40,450 nt of DNA from Clostridia bacterium (GTDB lineage Bacteria; Bacillota; Clostridia; Oscillospirales; CAG-272): contig JAFTRA010000049.1 in assembly GCA_017462485.1 (NCBI GenBank), positions 1 to 40,450 on the forward strand, read 5' to 3'. Of the stretch, positions 1 through 7,996 are shown in pieces. The translations under genes were made by a program, and so were the position numbers. Under the pieces are notes generated by a model. That model was not told where the DNA came from, searched no databases, and saw nothing but the letters and a program-made list of their open reading frames with translations. Position 1 is the stretch's first letter. Each line of letters starts with the position of its first letter.

Positions 1-118
1 CGTATGGCATCACCAAAGGTGCATTTTTCTGCGGCTTGATTCCATACGATTGCTTTGCAATCAATTCCATACCGCAACAAGTTGCGGATTCCATGCACGG
101 CTCCGCCGTGATTGAGTA
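1..118. repeat. Array of four short hairpins separated by an ATTCCAT(A/G) linker
   Basis: Four perfect stem-loops follow one another: CACC/GGTG (11-21), GATTGC/GCAATC (48-62), CCGCAAC/GTTGCGG (72-87) and CACGGC/GCCGTG (96-110). The linker ATTCCATA occurs at 39-46 and 64-71, ATTCCATG at 88-95, and a diverged ATTGAGTA at 111-118. CGTATGG at 1-7 also pairs with CCATACG at 42-48. The stems differ in sequence while the linker is kept, which is the reverse of ordinary repeats. The array is cut by the window edge. Its function is unknown to me; a structured transcript or a REP-like mobile relic are both possible. Confidence 0.7.
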
Positions 119-141
119 CGCGCGGGTTCAAATCCATCGAT

Positions 142-170
142 AAAAAGGTAAAATATCTTTTTTATTTTTG
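142..170 (+). terminator. Probable intrinsic terminator
   Basis: AAAAAGGTA (142-150) pairs with TATCTTTTT (154-162) through one G-U pair around a 3-base loop, and the run of T continues to about 169. It lies just after the first hairpin array and could end a transcript coming through it. Confidence 0.5.
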
Positions 171-459
171 CTCTATCACAAAGTTCGACCTTTCGCGCAT
201 TGATAGCGGCAGGCAATAGAAGCTACTATAGCTATTCCAAAAGCAAAAACGAGGCTGTCTTGATAGCGTTGTACTCTAAAGGACAGTTTTTAGATCCGAT
301 AGAATATGATACCTATCGACAGGAAAAGGACGAAGAGCGAATCAAAGCTCCTCGTCCTCTTTTCTTTACAAGCACTGTATTTGTGTCCACAGATGTTATT
401 TGTTGATATGCCTCGCTTCGCTCTTCTCTCGCTTCGGCATATACAAACGTGTTACAGTC
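171..459. other. Gene-poor stretch with no supported gene
   Basis: No convincing coding region is visible. The only plus-strand reading frame here would use a TTG codon at 200, has no ribosome binding site, and runs straight through a terminator-like hairpin before stopping at 406. It could be a decayed gene end, but I do not annotate it. Confidence 0.5.
329..367 (+). terminator. Probable intrinsic terminator
   Basis: GACGAAGAGC (329-338) pairs with GCTCCTCGTC (347-356) apart from one mismatch, with an 8-base loop and a following T-rich tract (ctcttttcttt). No gene clearly ends just before it, so the transcript it stops is unknown. Confidence 0.6.
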
Positions 460-619
460 TTGCTATTTCATTTTCAATGTGATATAATATACGAAGTTCG
501 CATCTGTCGGCTTGCCAGCAAGTGCGAACGACTATATTTCAAGGAATGTGCGAAAATCTCTGATTTTCGACGTGGTGCCGTGAGGCAACACTGTTAATTT
601 TTGTTTGAACAAAATTAAC
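406..619. repeat. Cluster of inverted repeats (hairpin-rich segment)
   Basis: Five inverted repeats lie in about 210 bases: ATATGCC/GGCATAT (406-442), GTTCGCA/TGCGAAC (496-529), CGAAAATC/GATTTTCG with a 3-base loop (551-569), GTG-TGCC/GGCA-CAC around GTGA (572-91), and GTTAATTTTTGTT/AACAAAATTAAC (593-619, one bulge). A promoter-like sequence at 460-488 would start transcription close to the second one. It resembles the arrays at the two window ends in density but has no clear constant linker. Confidence 0.55.
460..488 (+). promoter_or_regulatory. Candidate sigma-A promoter inside the hairpin-rich segment
   Basis: TTGCTA at 460-465, a 17-base spacer, and TATAAT at 483-488. Transcription would begin near 495, at the GTTCGCA hairpin. 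It may drive a non-coding transcript or the beta-helix gene at 743. A second TATAAT at 631-636 has no well-spaced -35 box. Confidence 0.5.
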
Positions 620-742
620 GACACATAAATTATAATGAGGTAACAAAAACAAACCTTTTGAAAAGAAATCAGACGTAGCGGTTTAAGCCATAAAAACGTC
701 TTGTTCTAAAAAAGGAAGAACGCCTATTTGCAGGAGATTAAA

Positions 743-2965
743 ATGCACGTAAAAAAAACAATTACCCCCAAAAAAGTGATAATTGCTTCTCTTTGCCTCT
801 TGCTTTTGATTGCTTTGAGCTTGGCATTTTTGAAAACACCCATATTGCAGGGGATTTATAGAGATTTTAAGGCTCCTTCGCCAAACGTTTCAAGCGCATG
901 GGAAGGCAAAGCCGATTTAATCTTTGAAGGCGACATTTACGTTAGCAAAAACGGCTCTGATACTAATGATGGGACGAAAGAAAATCCGTTTTTGACGATT
1001 GAACGAGCTATCAATGCCGTTGAGCTTTTTGACAGAACGAACAAGTCGGAAATCGTCGTTTGCATTGAAGAGGGAATATATAATATTGAGCCGGTCAGTA
1101 TTTCGGGAAGCCGCGGCGGCACTGAAGCTTGCAGAGTTGTTTACAGCTCATACGGCGACGGAGAGGTCGTTTTGAACCTTGGCATAAGCATCAATCCCAA
1201 TGATTTTGCCGAATCAAGAAGCTATCCCGAAATTGAAAAAAGATTATCTTCCTCGTCAAAGGAAAAGGTTTACGTTTTGGATTTAACAAAAGCTCCCTAT
1301 AACCTCACGCAAGACGATTGGGGGAAGCTGTATCCGATAGGTACGTATAATACTGCCGACAGATACCGCGGCGATACTACCGGAGCTATGTATAGCGAGC
1401 TGTTTATAAACGGAGCAAGGCAGACGCTTGCGCGCTATCCGAATAACGATTATATATATACCGATGCGGTTATATCGTCAGGAAAAGAACTTGAAAACAA
1501 ACCGAACGGCGATCCTGCCGGTGACGTTTTCGAAGTGAACGAGGAGCTATCGGCAAAAATACAGTCCTGGCAAAATATTGAGGATGTTTGGACGTACGGA
1601 TTCTGGCAATACGATTGGGCGGACGGCTCGTCACCTCTGGAGTCATTCGATAGTGAAACCAACCGATTGATGACAAAGTACCAAAGCTTTTTTGGAATAA
1701 AGGAAAACGCTCCGTATTTCTTCTATAACTGCTTAGAGGAATTGGATACCGACAACGAATGGTATTTGGATAGAGAAAACGGTCTTTTGTGTATTTACAG
1801 CTCCTCGGAGCTTGAGAACGCAGAGATAAGTATGTCGATTTCAGCAGATACCGCAATTTCTGTAAACTCAAGCTACGTAACGTTAAATAACCTGATTGTA
1901 ACGGGTACGCGCGGTAACGGAATTTTTATTAACGGAAACAACAACGTTATATCGGGCTGCAAGGTCGCCAATATTGGCGGACACGCCATACAAGCTTTCG
2001 GGCTTGAGAACTTGATAACGAAAAATGAAATTTTCGGTACGGGAAAAGGCGGAATATCCGTACTTGGCGGTGATAGAGCTACTCTGCTTCCCGGAAATAA
2101 CGTTGTTTCAAACAATTTAATCCACGATTGGTCGCAAATATATAAAACTTACCAAGCAGGTATCAATATCGGCGGTGTTGGAAATATTTGCGCAAACAAC
2201 GAGCTTTTTGACAGTCCGCATCTTGCAATCGCATATGACGGCAACAATCATATATTTGAGTACAATCTGATTCACAGCGTTTGCCTTGAAACTGACGATG
2301 CGGGAGCAATATATTCAGGAAAGTCTTGGTCATCGTACGGCAATAGCATAAGATATAATCTGATATACGATATAGGCAGTGACGGTTATTCTCCTAACGG
2401 AATATATATGGACGACGCTTTGTCAGGGCAAAACGTTTACGGAAATCTTCTTATAAATATTCCCAAGCACGCAATATTTATTGGCGGCGGACGGGATATG
2501 AACGTATATGATAACGTAATCATAAATTCGGGTGACGCCGCCATAAGATACGATGCCAGAGCGAGAGACGCAATATTAGAAGAAACTTGGTTTTCAGAGG
2601 ACGTTGATAATTTATGTAAAAGCCTTCAAGGCTCACCTTGGAAAAGCGAAATATGGCAAACGGCATTCCCGGAGTATCAAACGATATCCATTGACCGCGA
2701 AAACACAAATGACTCCGCCTTTGTTGCAAATCCCGCGAACAGCTCTATCAGGAATAATATAATTTTTGATAAGTGCGCGTCGATAGGATACTTTAATAAA
2801 GCCGTTCTTGATTACAGCACAGTATCCGACAATAAGCCGTATTATCTCTTCAGGCTTAATAACGTATTCAAAAACTGTAAAGAGGGGAATTATTTTGTTG
2901 ATGAAAAATCCCCGATTTATGAAAAGAAGCTTAACGACTTGCTGAAAAAGGTCGGAAGAAATTGA
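743..2965 (+). CDS. Membrane-anchored right-handed parallel beta-helix protein, possible glycoside hydrolase
   Basis: About 740 residues. A hydrophobic N-terminal segment (about residues 12-30) after a Lys-rich start suggests a signal anchor or uncleaved signal peptide, so the body is outside the cell. Residues about 64-90 have the YVSKNGSD...DGT..NPF.TI..A pattern that opens many pectate-lyase-like beta-helix proteins. An insert containing LFINGARQTLARYPN (about 225) recalls GH141/GH120-type helix enzymes. From about 370 to 610 there are repeated V.NN.I...G..GI coils typical of PbH1 repeats. I chose ATG 743 because AGGAG at 732-736 precedes it; a TTG at 728 is possible but has no site. The substrate cannot be read from sequence; a plant or host polysaccharide is likely. 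It converges on the GH20 gene. Confidence 0.8.
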   Translation: MHVKKTITPKKVIIASLCLLLLIALSLAFLKTPILQGIYRDFKAPSPNVSSAWEGKADLIFEGDIYVSKNGSDTNDGTKENPFLTIERAINAVELFDRTNKSEIVVCIEEGIYNIEPVSISGSRGGTEACRVVYSSYGDGEVVLNLGISINPNDFAESRSYPEIEKRLSSSSKEKVYVLDLTKAPYNLTQDDWGKLYPIGTYNTADRYRGDTTGAMYSELFINGARQTLARYPNNDYIYTDAVISSGKELENKPNGDPAGDVFEVNEELSAKIQSWQNIEDVWTYGFWQYDWADGSSPLESFDSETNRLMTKYQSFFGIKENAPYFFYNCLEELDTDNEWYLDRENGLLCIYSSSELENAEISMSISADTAISVNSSYVTLNNLIVTGTRGNGIFINGNNNVISGCKVANIGGHAIQAFGLENLITKNEIFGTGKGGISVLGGDRATLLPGNNVVSNNLIHDWSQIYKTYQAGINIGGVGNICANNELFDSPHLAIAYDGNNHIFEYNLIHSVCLETDDAGAIYSGKSWSSYGNSIRYNLIYDIGSDGYSPNGIYMDDALSGQNVYGNLLINIPKHAIFIGGGRDMNVYDNVIINSGDAAIRYDARARDAILEETWFSEDVDNLCKSLQGSPWKSEIWQTAFPEYQTISIDRENTNDSAFVANPANSSIRNNIIFDKCASIGYFNKAVLDYSTVSDNKPYYLFRLNNVFKNCKEGNYFVDEKSPIYEKKLNDLLKKVGRN

Positions 2966-2992
2966 CGGTATAAGGTCTATGTCTTGATGCTA

Positions 2993-4603
2993 TCAAACCA
3001 CGTTAGGCGACACTATATAGGTCCAATTATTCCTTGCGGGATAAGCGTTTTCCTTATATTCCTTGCCGTTCCCAAACCAATCAAGAATCTCCTCTTCAAG
3101 CTCGGGGATAGAATTAAGCTCGCCCGAAAGATATGCAATGATACGCTTGCGGCATGATTTTAATCTCATAATAAGTCCGCCAATGCGCTGGTCCTGCACC
3201 TCGAAGCCGTGAGGCTTGTTCTCCTTGTGCCATAAAAGCGAGAACTTCTCGTGGAAGAGCTTAAGCTTATCTTGTGCCGTGAGGTATTCCTCTGCAATCA
3301 CGGCAAGCTCTTCGCGGCTGCCTTTGCGGTAGGACTCTCGCGTTCTTGCTCCAAGGTCGTACTTGATAGCAAGCACGTCGCAAAGGGCGGCGCTCATTTC
3401 AAATACGTAGCCGTAATTCTTGCTTGCGTCAGCGTGTTTCCAAAGCTTTTTTGCGTGCTCCGCGTATTCTGCCGCTACGCCGGGCTTCACACCGGAATCT
3501 AAAAATCCGAGAAAGGCGTCGTTGTAGAGCATAGACTTGGCGATACATTTTTGTCCGTCGGTGTTTTCGCCAACAAAATTTACGAGGTCAAGGTCAAACA
3601 TAGCGTCAAAGCTCTCGCCCGTGATTTTCTCAAATTCGGATTTTATCTTCGCCATATCGCTCTCGCCGTCGTAGAATTTGCGTATAGCGAAAAGAGAGGG
3701 GAGTACCGAATAGAAGGAGCATTCCTTGCCGTTGTCACCCCACATAGTGAGGAATATATTCTCAATATTATGCTCTTTTGCCGAAAGTATAGCGGGAATC
3801 ATTGTGTCCATCGTCTTTTTGTTTCCCGAGGAAAGACCAGCCCAGGTCCACGCTCCGCCCGCAAACCAAATCTCGTTCTTAAATTTCTTATGAGCGTCAA
3901 ACATAGAGTCGTAGAGCGCCTTATCGGTATGATAGTAGTCCCAGAATACGAGCCCGACCTCGCTTGGCGTAATATTCACGACCGACTCGGGTATAACGGG
4001 ATTCATCAAAGCGTATTTACCGCCGTTGCCAAGACGGAAGAACATATCCGACCACATAATAGGCTTGAAGCCGTATTTTTTAGCAATATCTATAACTTTT
4101 TCGAGGTGACGGCTTAAGATTTCGAAGCGGTTAGTGTAGCCGTGCTTGTCAAGATATTTGCCAAGTCCCAGCATATGCGCTTCGTCCATACCTATATGCA
4201 CGTATTCACTCTTAAAGCTCTCCCTTAACGAGATAAACATCTTTTCGATAAGCTCGTATGTGGCAGGCTCGTCGCAAAGAAGAATGTCGCCCGTGTCCTT
4301 CACCCGATAATACACGTTATCCCACTTGAGCATCTGATTTAAGTGCGCAAGCGTCTGAATGCAGGGAATTACTTCAACTCCAATAGAGTCGCAGTACGCT
4401 ACGAGGTCGGAAAGCTCCTCTTTTGAATATCTTCCACGAAGATAACCGAAATACGCCTCACCTTCAATCTCGTAGGTGTCCTCGGTGTAGAGCTGAATCA
4501 TATTGTAGCCAAAGCTCCTTATTATCCTTGCAAAATTCTTAATTTCCTCGGGCTTCATTACCGCATTTCTTGACATATCAAGCATAACGCCAAAACGTTT
4601 CAT
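2993..4603 (-). CDS. GH20 family beta-N-acetylhexosaminidase
   Basis: 536 residues, no signal peptide, so probably cytoplasmic. It would release terminal beta-linked GlcNAc or GalNAc from oligosaccharides. The family's catalytic Asp-Glu pair is in HIGMDEAH (D140-E141), within a TIM-barrel region covering roughly residues 1-330; WSDMFF and FWDYY further on fit the sugar-binding pocket. The helical C-terminal part resembles the compact GcnA-like GH20 branch. The frame is open to 4684, but that extension would overlap the promoter at 4637-4665. ATG 4603 has AAAGGCGG about 8 bases upstream, so I use it. The kinase-fusion and NagB genes at 14460-17288 could process the released sugar. A beta-glucosaminidase specificity is not excluded. 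Confidence 0.85.
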   Translation of the reverse strand: MKRFGVMLDMSRNAVMKPEEIKNFARIIRSFGYNMIQLYTEDTYEIEGEAYFGYLRGRYSKEELSDLVAYCDSIGVEVIPCIQTLAHLNQMLKWDNVYYRVKDTGDILLCDEPATYELIEKMFISLRESFKSEYVHIGMDEAHMLGLGKYLDKHGYTNRFEILSRHLEKVIDIAKKYGFKPIMWSDMFFRLGNGGKYALMNPVIPESVVNITPSEVGLVFWDYYHTDKALYDSMFDAHKKFKNEIWFAGGAWTWAGLSSGNKKTMDTMIPAILSAKEHNIENIFLTMWGDNGKECSFYSVLPSLFAIRKFYDGESDMAKIKSEFEKITGESFDAMFDLDLVNFVGENTDGQKCIAKSMLYNDAFLGFLDSGVKPGVAAEYAEHAKKLWKHADASKNYGYVFEMSAALCDVLAIKYDLGARTRESYRKGSREELAVIAEEYLTAQDKLKLFHEKFSLLWHKENKPHGFEVQDQRIGGLIMRLKSCRKRIIAYLSGELNSIPELEEEILDWFGNGKEYKENAYPARNNWTYIVSPNVV

Positions 4604-4636
4604 AAAACAGACCGCCTTTCCAGTATTCTTGATGTG

Positions 4637-4665
4637 ATTATAGCAAAGGAAACTTTGAAAGTCAA
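4637..4665 (-). promoter_or_regulatory. Sigma-A promoter for the GH20 gene
   Basis: On the minus strand TTGACT (4665-4660), a 17-base spacer and TATAAT (4642-4637). The predicted start, near 4630, leaves a leader of about 27 bases before ATG 4603, which supports that start codon. Confidence 0.75.
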
Positions 4666-4774
4666 TATCAGGTCTTAAATTCAACGTTTGTTTTTCCTTG
4701 CTCTATGGGCATTTTGAACGAAAACCTTTTAATTATTTTTAATAATTTTCCCTCGCTTTTTTTGAAGAAAAGTA

Positions 4775-4803
4775 GTGACAAAATAAAAACGATATGATAT
4801 AAT
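4775..4803 (+). promoter_or_regulatory. Sigma-A promoter for the small lipoprotein gene
   Basis: GTGACA at 4775-4780, a 17-base spacer, TATAAT at 4798-4803. It is followed about 45 bases later by AAGGAG (4846-4851) and ATG 4859. Confidence 0.75.
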
Positions 4804-4858
4804 TACTATACAAAAGCAATTTGAGTGCTTTTTAAAAACACTAAAAAGGAGACAAAAA

Positions 4859-5230
4859 ATGAAAAGAATCATTTCCACACTTCTCGTATGCGTACTTCTT
4901 CTTGGATGCGTATTCACCCTTGCTTCTTGCGGCAAAATGCTTAGCGGTAAGTATGAGGCATCTATTTCGGATGAAAACAAGACAACTTACGAGTTCTCTA
5001 TGAACAAGGTTACAAAAACCACTTCCATAGGCGCTTTTGGTTTTGCAAAGACAACTACTACCGAAGGTAAGTACAAGATCACCGAGAACGATGAAGGTAA
5101 GCTTAAGATTACTTTCACTTGGGAAGTAGATGGCGCTGAAGAGTCCGAAACCTTCAATTTCGATAAGGTTGAGACGAGCGATAGCGAGTACATTGAGCTT
5201 AATGGAATTAAGTTCACTAAGGTTGACTAA
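4859..5230 (+). CDS. Small predicted lipoprotein of unknown function
   Basis: 123 residues. A lysine/arginine start, a hydrophobic stretch and a lipobox LASC with Cys24 mark it as a lipoprotein held on the outer face of the membrane. The mature part of about 100 residues alternates charged, Thr-rich and hydrophobic positions (TYEFSMN, TTTTEGKYKI, KITFTWEV, TFNFDKVE), which suggests an all-beta small barrel or lipocalin-like fold built of paired strands. It forms its own transcription unit, with promoter 4775-4803, AAGGAG 4846-4851 and terminator 5244-5271. I do not recognise a named family. The lipoprotein call is secure; the fold is my inference. Confidence 0.75.
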   Translation: MKRIISTLLVCVLLLGCVFTLASCGKMLSGKYEASISDENKTTYEFSMNKVTKTTSIGAFGFAKTTTTEGKYKITENDEGKLKITFTWEVDGAEESETFNFDKVETSDSEYIELNGIKFTKVD

Positions 5231-5243
5231 TTTCATAAAAACG

Positions 5244-5271
5244 AAAAAGGAAGTCGTGAGACTTCCTTTTT
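5244..5271. terminator. Bidirectional intrinsic terminator
   Basis: AAAAAGGAAGTC (5244-5255), loop GTGA, GACTTCCTTTTT (5260-5271), a perfect 12-base-pair stem. T runs follow on both strands, so it can end both the lipoprotein gene (plus) and the YwaF-like gene (minus). Confidence 0.9.
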
Positions 5272-5316
5272 TTATCGCATTTTTGCGGTGACTATTTAGT
5301 ATTAGAATAAAGCGGT

Positions 5317-6216
5317 TTAAGAATCTTGATTTAAGTCCTTTTTCTTTCCTTTTGAATTCAAAAGCGTCTTGCATTTTCCGAAGAGTGATTTGACGTCGCT
5401 TGCAAACTGCTTATGGTCGAATATCATAGAAAGCAGGAACGAAAGAATCGGAACTATAAGATATACGGGAACGATAAGCCAGAACCAAGGCCAGTACTTT
5501 TCCTGCCCCGCAAACTCTCCAACGGGAACGGTCTTGAAGAATTTGGGTGTGAAGAGAGCGAGGAAACTGCCTATTGCGTCATTTGTTCCGGGGCCCCATA
5601 TGTACGAGGAATTTTTGTAGCCAATGCCGAAGAAATCCCCTTGATTACGCAAAGGAATAAATCCAAGCTCGGATTGGAATATCTGATTCAGTATAATGAA
5701 GAGCATAAGCAGAAGAAGTCCCGTAGGAGCGCTGAAAACTCTTTTGTATGACGGCTTATGGTGACCGAAGAGCGCGGAAAGAAGCGGAACGGCAAGGAGC
5801 ATCCAGTGGTGATAATAAAATCTTATTATGTCGAGCGTTTCTGCGAGCTGATCGACCTTTGCAAGCGGCTCTTGAGGATAAAAAATCGCTATAAGTCCGC
5901 TTATAACTCCTATATAAAACATATAGTCTTTTACGTTTTTGTTTTTGGAGAAGAAAAAGAAGGGGAAGAGCGCGATATTAGCTCCGCAAATGTTTACAAA
6001 CCAAGAGTCACGCAGCATTCTCGCTTCATCAACCGAATACGGTGGGATATAAGCTTTTAAAAAGTGGAATAGCAATCCAAGCGCAAGCAAAGAGAAGAGA
6101 ACTGCTTTTTGCGTCCTCTCGCTTTTATTGCGAAGCAAGAAATACAATCCCGCAGTTATACCGCCAAGCAGCAGTACCCAGAAAAAATACCAACCGTTAA
6201 ACATTTGAATATACAT
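5317..6216 (-). CDS. YwaF-like (TIGR02206/TMEM164-type) multispanning membrane protein
   Basis: 299 residues with about seven hydrophobic segments and a Lys-rich cytoplasmic C-terminus. The region with FYYHHWMLLAVPL (a conserved His pair within a helix) followed by a second long helix ending LNQIF resembles the YwaF/TP0381 integral membrane family. No biochemical role is established for that bacterial family to my knowledge. ATG 6216 has CGGAG about 8 bases upstream; its own promoter is at 6291-6320 and it ends toward the shared terminator at 5244-5271, so it is probably monocistronic. The membrane location is certain; the family assignment is moderate and rests on topology and the His-rich helix. 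Confidence 0.6.
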   Translation of the reverse strand: MYIQMFNGWYFFWVLLLGGITAGLYFLLRNKSERTQKAVLFSLLALGLLFHFLKAYIPPYSVDEARMLRDSWFVNICGANIALFPFFFFSKNKNVKDYMFYIGVISGLIAIFYPQEPLAKVDQLAETLDIIRFYYHHWMLLAVPLLSALFGHHKPSYKRVFSAPTGLLLLMLFIILNQIFQSELGFIPLRNQGDFFGIGYKNSSYIWGPGTNDAIGSFLALFTPKFFKTVPVGEFAGQEKYWPWFWLIVPVYLIVPILSFLLSMIFDHKQFASDVKSLFGKCKTLLNSKGKKKDLNQDS

Positions 6217-6290
6217 AGCTAAACTCCGAATTTTGTTTCAATCAGACGATTGTTACGACGAAGGACACTAAAATTTACCGTCGCAAGCAT

Positions 6291-6320
6291 ATAATAGCAC
6301 TTGAAATAATACAAAATCAA
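6291..6320 (-). promoter_or_regulatory. Candidate promoter for the YwaF-like gene
   Basis: On the minus strand TTGATT (6320-6315), an 18-base spacer and TATTAT (6296-6291), about 75 bases before ATG 6216. Confidence 0.6.
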
Positions 6321-6357
6321 CAGAATTCGAGTTTTTTAATATTTTTTCATAATTTAA

Positions 6358-6396
6358 GCCGATGGCATATCACCCGAGAGGATAAATGTCATCGGC
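6358..6396 (-). terminator. Probable terminator of the lysine transporter operon
   Basis: GCCGATG (6358-6364) pairs with CATCGGC (6390-6396), extended after one mismatch by CAT/ATG. On the minus strand it follows the ATPase stop at 6405 and leads into an A/T-rich tract. The T run is weak, so termination efficiency is uncertain. Confidence 0.5.
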
Positions 6397-6404
6397 TATC
6401 TGAA

Positions 6405-7151
6405 TTAAAGAACTCTTGATAAGAATTCCTTTGTTCTTTCCATTTTAGGACTGGAGAAGATTTCTTCGGGGGTGCCTTCCTCGACGATGTATCCACCGTC
6501 CATAAAGATTACCCTATCGGAAACCTCACGTGCAAATCCCATCTCGTGAGTAACGACTATCATAGTATAACCCGCTTTGGCAAGGCTCTTCATAACCTCG
6601 AGAACCTCTCCGACCATCTCGGGATCGAGTGCCGAGGTAGGCTCGTCAAAGAGGATAACGTCGGGATTCATCGAAAGTGCGCGTGCGATTGCTATTCTTT
6701 GCTTCTGTCCTCCCGAGAGCTGCGAGGGCTTTGCGTTTCTGTATGCGCTCATACCAACCTTTTCGATGTACTCAAGCGCAATTCTTTCAGCCTCCTCACG
6801 TGTTCTTTTCAGAACTATCATCTGGGGCTTTACGCAGTTGTCAAGCGCTGTCATATTGTTAAAGAGATTGAACTGCTGGAACACCATTTCAACCTTTGCG
6901 CGATATGAGGTAAGCTTAATCTCCTTGCTCTCGATATCCGTACCCTCGTAGTATATTTTACCGCCGGTGGGTATCTCGAGAAGATTTATACAGCGGAGCA
7001 TCGTGCTCTTTCCCGAGCCCGATGAACCGATAACAGATATAACCTCGCCCTTATGCACCGAGAGGTTTATATCCTTAAGGACCTCGTGGTCGCCGAAGGA
7101 CTTTTCAAGGTGGCAAAGCTCAACCACGGTCTGTGTGCTTTTATTTTCCAT
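6405..7151 (-). CDS. Amino-acid ABC transporter ATP-binding protein (lysine, by riboswitch)
   Basis: 248 residues, the usual length for polar amino-acid uptake ATPases (GlnQ/HisP type). It hydrolyses ATP on the cytoplasmic side to power import. It shows Walker [10 protein letters not shown], a Q-loop (VFQQFNLF), ABC signature LSGGQKQR, Walker [13 protein letters not shown] and the H-loop THEMGFA. It is the last gene of the three-gene operon: its ATG is separated by one base from the permease stop (TAAAATG), with AAAGGAGG inside the permease end, so translation is probably coupled. Specificity comes from the binding protein and the lysine riboswitch upstream, not from this subunit. Confidence 0.92.
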   Translation of the reverse strand: MENKSTQTVVELCHLEKSFGDHEVLKDINLSVHKGEVISVIGSSGSGKSTMLRCINLLEIPTGGKIYYEGTDIESKEIKLTSYRAKVEMVFQQFNLFNNMTALDNCVKPQMIVLKRTREEAERIALEYIEKVGMSAYRNAKPSQLSGGQKQRIAIARALSMNPDVILFDEPTSALDPEMVGEVLEVMKSLAKAGYTMIVVTHEMGFAREVSDRVIFMDGGYIVEEGTPEEIFSSPKMERTKEFLSRVL

Positions 7152-7152
7152 T

Positions 7153-7917
7153 TTACTCTGCCTCCTTTACGTGAATTTCAGCTGAAGGGTCTGACTGCGA
7201 GCCGCAAATAGTGTATGAATTTTTACCTGCAAGCTTCTTTTCGCAAAGTCTGAGGAGTCTTGTAATCGAATAGGTCATAATGAAGTACATTACGCATATG
7301 ATAAGGTAGGTTTCGAATATTTTCCAGGTCATTGACTGCACCTTGCTTGCCATATAGTAAAGCTCCATAACGCCTATAACGTTAAGAACCGAGGTATCCT
7401 TGATATTTATAACGAACTCGTTACTGATAGAGGGAAGTATGTTTCGGAGCACCTGGGGGATGATTACGTGTATCATAGCCTGCCAGTGAGTCATACCAAC
7501 CGAGTACGCGCCCTCGAACTGTCCCTTATCAATAGAGATAATACCGCCGCGCACAATTTCTGCCATATATGCGCCGGTGTTGATAGAAACAATGAAAATA
7601 CCTGCAGGGATAAGGGGAAGAGTATTTCCGCCGTTCATAAAGGCGTATCCCCAATAAATAACCATAGCCTGAACCATCATAGGCGTTCCGCGGAATACTT
7701 CAACGTAGATCGCTATAATAACGTTAACCGTTTTCTGTATGTAGTAAACTACCTTTTTTTTCGATAGCGGAATCGTTCTTATAATACCGGTGAGAAGACC
7801 TATAAGAAGACCTATAACAGTACCGATAAGGGCGATAAGCATAGTCAAGCCGAGACCCTTTAAAAAATAGGGCCAGTATTTCGTTATTATGTTGCCGACG
7901 TTTTCAAAAAACTGCAT
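7153..7917 (-). CDS. Amino-acid ABC transporter permease (lysine, by riboswitch)
   Basis: 254 residues of the HisM/GlnP family with about five membrane helices. The cytoplasmic EAA loop that contacts the ATPase is seen in [14 protein letters not shown]...IIPQ, and [10 protein letters not shown] is the typical family motif after the second helix. The frame is open to 7947, but ATG 7917 has AAGGAAAG (7932-7925) at 7-8 bases, whereas 7947 has no site, so I use 7917. A stable hairpin (7954-7983) lies between it and the binding-protein gene and may lower permease expression relative to the binding protein. The tail of about 25 polar residues is longer than usual. Confidence 0.9.
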   Translation of the reverse strand: MQFFENVGNIITKYWPYFLKGLGLTMLIALIGTVIGLLIGLLTGIIRTIPLSKKKVVYYIQKTVNVIIAIYVEVFRGTPMMVQAMVIYWGYAFMNGGNTLPLIPAGIFIVSINTGAYMAEIVRGGIISIDKGQFEGAYSVGMTHWQAMIHVIIPQVLRNILPSISNEFVINIKDTSVLNVIGVMELYYMASKVQSMTWKIFETYLIICVMYFIMTYSITRLLRLCEKKLAGKNSYTICGSQSDPSAEIHVKEAE

Positions 7918-7953
7918 ATCAAATCTTTCCTTAAATATATTATACATAACAAT

Positions 7954-7983
7954 AGGTTTCGGCCGCTTTGGCGACCGAAACCT
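7954..7983 (-). other. Intercistronic hairpin between binding protein and permease
   Basis: AGGTTTCGG (7954-7962) pairs with CCGAAACCT (7975-7983), a perfect 9-base-pair stem. No T run follows on the minus strand. Position and form fit an mRNA-stabilising or attenuating element that lets the first gene (binding protein) be made in excess. Confidence 0.65.
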
Positions 7984-7996
7984 TATTCAGATTAAA

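Noticed and set aside
1-118. CRISPR array at the left edge
   Set aside because: The constant part is only 8 bases and the variable parts are perfect palindromes; no cas genes are present.
119-140. GGTTCAAATCC resembling the T-arm of a tRNA
   Set aside because: The flanking bases do not form the 5-base-pair T stem, and no acceptor, D or anticodon arm can be found upstream, where instead the hairpin array lies.
200-406. Possible 68-residue plus-strand protein
   Set aside because: TTG start, no ribosome site, no recognisable motif, and it runs across a terminator-like hairpin at 329-367.
4841-5374. 177-residue minus-strand frame over the lipoprotein gene
   Set aside because: It overlaps a plus-strand gene with promoter, RBS, lipobox and terminator, has no motif, and looks like a shadow frame.
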